Positions 63,844-64,000 of a stretch of 64,000 bases of DNA are shown here, in pieces. Origin of the DNA: Paralvinella palmiformis (lineage: Eukaryota > Annelida > Polychaeta > Terebellida > Alvinellidae). The notes under the pieces were generated by a model that did not search any database, was not told where the DNA came from, and worked only from the letters and a program-made list of their open reading frames with translations. The translations under genes were made by a program, and so were the position numbers. How positions within the stretch are numbered: the first letter of the stretch is position 1; each line of letters starts with the position of its first letter. The stretch is from assembly GCA_025642065.1 (NCBI GenBank), contig JAODUP010000832.1, positions 146,001 through 210,000 on the forward strand, given 5' to 3'.

Positions 63844-64000
<157 letters not shown>

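Overview
The window is nuclear DNA of an animal. It is AT-rich and intron-rich, dense in (TA)n, (CA)n and (ATT)n arrays, and carries many tRNA-derived SINEs, short DNA-transposon remnants and non-LTR retrotransposon tails. The secreted proteins at 27.8-64 kb combine VWA, VWC, EGF-like and Ser/His-rich repeats, a style common in molluscan secreted matrices. A gastropod or other lophotrochozoan is my best guess; that is inference, not something the sequence proves.

Layout. 0.2-0.9 kb: an intronless B-box zinc-finger gene (minus). 7.3-14.5 kb: the last six coding exons of ORC4 (plus), whose ATPase half is not visible in the window. 15.6-16.2 kb: a TTAA-bounded piggyBac-like MITE. 19.2-20.3 kb: the main coding exon of TMEM169 (minus). 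20.4-27.5 kb: mostly repeats, including a reverse-transcriptase fragment, SINEs and a TIR-bearing MITE. 27.5-52.1 kb: a complete secreted-protein gene on the minus strand ('gene 1'), which I reconstructed as 32 coding exons. The phases agree at every junction and the coding total is 3111 bases (1036 residues plus stop). 52-58 kb: SINEs and hAT remnants. 58.1-64 kb: the 3' part of a second minus-strand gene ('gene 2'), built mainly from 27-base symmetric micro-exons.

Gene 1 encodes, in order: signal peptide; short Cys segment; eight 36-residue Ser/His modules, one per 108-base phase-1 exon; degenerate modules; a His-Gly tract; two Cys-rich C8-like domains; a Thr linker; a VWC-like domain; an EGF-like domain; a VWA domain with an intact MIDAS; and an unrecognised Cys-containing C-terminus. 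Gene 2 encodes a Pro/Gly/Arg-rich protein assembled from 9-residue blocks. Both genes use symmetric phase-1 exons almost throughout their repetitive parts, so exons can be skipped or duplicated without a frameshift. Just downstream of the last full gene 1 module lies a 60-base tandem repeat. Each of its intact units reads as a 27-base micro-exon plus a 33-base GT...AG spacer. It looks like a snapshot of how such micro-exons arise, and is the most interesting signal in the window.
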